The notes below the pieces were generated by a model. The model was given only the letters and a program-made list of their open reading frames with translations. It was not told the DNA's origin and searched no databases. Positions 62,901 to 64,000 of a stretch of 64,000 bases of DNA are shown piece by piece. Origin of the DNA: Paenibacillus sp. Root444D2 (GTDB taxonomy: Bacteria; Bacillota; Bacilli; Paenibacillales; NBRC-103111); contig NZ_LMEO01000050.1 of assembly GCF_001426375.1 (NCBI RefSeq), positions 464,100 to 528,099 on the forward strand, read 5' to 3'. Both the position numbers and the translations under genes were made by a program. The stretch's first letter is position 1; each line of letters starts with the position of its first letter.

Positions 62901-63896
62901 TTACCACAAGCTCGAATTGGACAGCTTCTTGGCTATGTAGTTGACACCTACGAGAAGAATCAGGTTGACGACTGAGTTAAAGAAGCCGATTGCTGCTGAG
63001 AAGCTAAAGCTGGAGCTAAGCAGACCCACCTTGTACACATAGGTCGAAATGACTTCCGACGTGCTGACGTTGAGTGGATTTTGCATCAAATATATTTTTT
63101 CGAAGCCAAGCTTCATTATGTTACCTAAATTCAAAATGAGCAGTATGACGGAAACTGGGATCAGACTTGGGATATCGATATTGATGATCTTCTGAGGTCT
63201 GGACGCGCCATCCACTTTAGCCGATTCATACAGTTCAGGGTTAACGCCTGACAGAGCCGCTATATAAATGATGGCACCGTAGCCCGTATACTGCCATACA
63301 TCCGACCAGACATAGATCGATTTGAACAAGCTGGGGATGCCCATGAAATTTGTGTTATCCACGCCGAGCATTTGCAGAAACTTGCTGATGATTCCGACGT
63401 TCGGCGACAGTGTTACGATGAGAATGGACACCATGATAACCGTTGAAATAAAGTAAGGCGCGTAAGTGACCATCTGCACGCTCTTTTTGAAAAATCCGTT
63501 GCGTATTTCATTCAAAGCCAGCGCCAATAGGATCGGGGCCGGAAAGCCGACAAGCAAGCCGTACATACTGATGCCGAGCGTGTTCTTCATATACATCCAA
63601 AAATTCGGTGATTCGAAAAATTGTTCAAAATACTTCAAACCGACCCAGGGGCTTCCCCAAATGCCTTTGATGACGTTGTAGTCTTTGAAAGCAATGACAA
63701 CACCAGCCATAGGAATGTACTTAAAAATAACCAAATAAAGAAGCGGCAGCAATACAACCAAATATAACTGCCAGTGACGCTTCATTTTTTTCCCAACGAT
63801 GTTTAAAGATGACTTGCTGCCGGGCACTGCCGTTTTATGCTGATTGCTGTTGTTTGGAGGTATGGACGTCCTTAACTCCTTTTGGATGATTGACAT
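62901..63896 (-). CDS. Sugar ABC transporter permease (YteP type)
   Basis: A 331-residue membrane protein with a 40-residue cytoplasmic N-terminus, then YLVVLLPLLYLVIFKYIPMAG and about five further helices. The coupling loop is ESAKVDGASRPQKIINIDIP and the C-terminus IAKKLSNSSLW. AAAGGAGAAGGAG precedes the ATG. First in-window gene of the fourth transporter operon. A cre-like site lies 26 bases upstream. The regulator of this operon is not in the window and may lie beyond 64000. Confidence 0.9.
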   Translation of the reverse strand: MSIIQKELRTSIPPNNSNQHKTAVPGSKSSLNIVGKKMKRHWQLYLVVLLPLLYLVIFKYIPMAGVVIAFKDYNVIKGIWGSPWVGLKYFEQFFESPNFWMYMKNTLGISMYGLLVGFPAPILLALALNEIRNGFFKKSVQMVTYAPYFISTVIMVSILIVTLSPNVGIISKFLQMLGVDNTNFMGIPSLFKSIYVWSDVWQYTGYGAIIYIAALSGVNPELYESAKVDGASRPQKIINIDIPSLIPVSVILLILNLGNIMKLGFEKIYLMQNPLNVSTSEVISTYVYKVGLLSSSFSFSAAIGFFNSVVNLILLVGVNYIAKKLSNSSLW

Positions 63897-63921
63897 TAGC
63901 TCCTTCTCCTTTCGTCTGATC

Positions 63922-63935
63922 TGATGACGTTTTCA
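63922..63935. promoter_or_regulatory. cre-like site upstream of fourth ABC operon
   Basis: TGATGACGTTTTCA differs from TGWNANCGNTNNCA at one fixed position (G for A at position 5). Confidence 0.4.
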
Positions 63936-64000
63936 TATCTTAATACTAGAGTGCGATAGCAGGATGCTGCAAGAAACAAGAATCGTGTCCCTAACCTTTT

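Noticed and set aside
1-64000. tRNA, rRNA or prophage genes
   Set aside because: No cloverleaf, rRNA core sequence, integrase or phage structural gene was recognised.

Overview
The window looks like a Paenibacillus-type chromosome segment (Bacillota): strong AAGGAGG-type ribosome binding sites, moderate GC, Lpl/Ytc-type sugar ABC transporters without their own ATPase, YesM/YesN-type two-component pairs, catabolite (cre) sites, and Bacillus-family housekeeping genes (YeeI/YebC, YdjO, Csp). The genus is an inference; there is no rRNA or other taxonomic marker. Nearly everything serves complex-carbohydrate use.

Region 1 (1-20.4 kb): a glycan-degradation locus. On the minus strand lie a partial unknown gene, an intracellular heparinase II/III-like lyase, a 1570-residue secreted beta-helix protein, and a binding protein with two permeases. 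The plus-strand YesN/YesM pair follows. Then comes a five-gene minus-strand operon: aldo/keto reductase, GH88 unsaturated glucuronyl hydrolase, a large helical-barrel protein of unknown family, a lactonase-like amidohydrolase and a mutarotase-like protein. Together these suggest depolymerisation by lyases, removal of unsaturated uronates, and oxidation of a (deoxy)sugar to its lactone and acid.

Region 2 (20.5-33.7 kb): remnant of an AraC gene, a TIM-barrel isomerase, an FdhA-like dehydrogenase, a Gfo/Idh/MocA oxidoreductase with a cre site at its start, a second ABC system, a membrane-bound AraC regulator, a cupin-AraC regulator, a 53-residue acidic protein and a DHA2 drug exporter.

Region 3 (33.7-49.3 kb): a repeat-rich 1.4 kb intergenic stretch, an intracellular clan GH-D (alpha-galactosidase-like) enzyme with a third ABC system, a second YesN/YesM pair, and a secreted three-CBM paralogue of the same glycosidase. 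A 220-bp structured repeat occurs in inverted orientation on both sides of the ABC/two-component part.

Region 4 (49.3-57.8 kb): LysR/SDR divergent pair, cupin DUF985 protein, MarR-controlled DHA2 exporter with a CBS protein, cold-shock genes csp-ydjO, yeeI and an NAD-dependent epimerase. Region 5 (57.8-64 kb): GH29 alpha-L-fucosidase, TIM-barrel isomerase and a fourth ABC system.

The most notable regulatory signals are (i) a 65-bp element aligned without gaps at 2441-2505, 20385-20449 and 30784-30848, which joins the heparinase and GH88 operons to the AraC gene at 30904 as a candidate regulon; (ii) a promoter pair at 40906-40953 and 49249-49297 joining the intracellular and secreted glycosidases; (iii) cre sites placed at translation starts; and (iv) a nested palindromic repeat array at 34301-34622. 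All alignments were done by eye.
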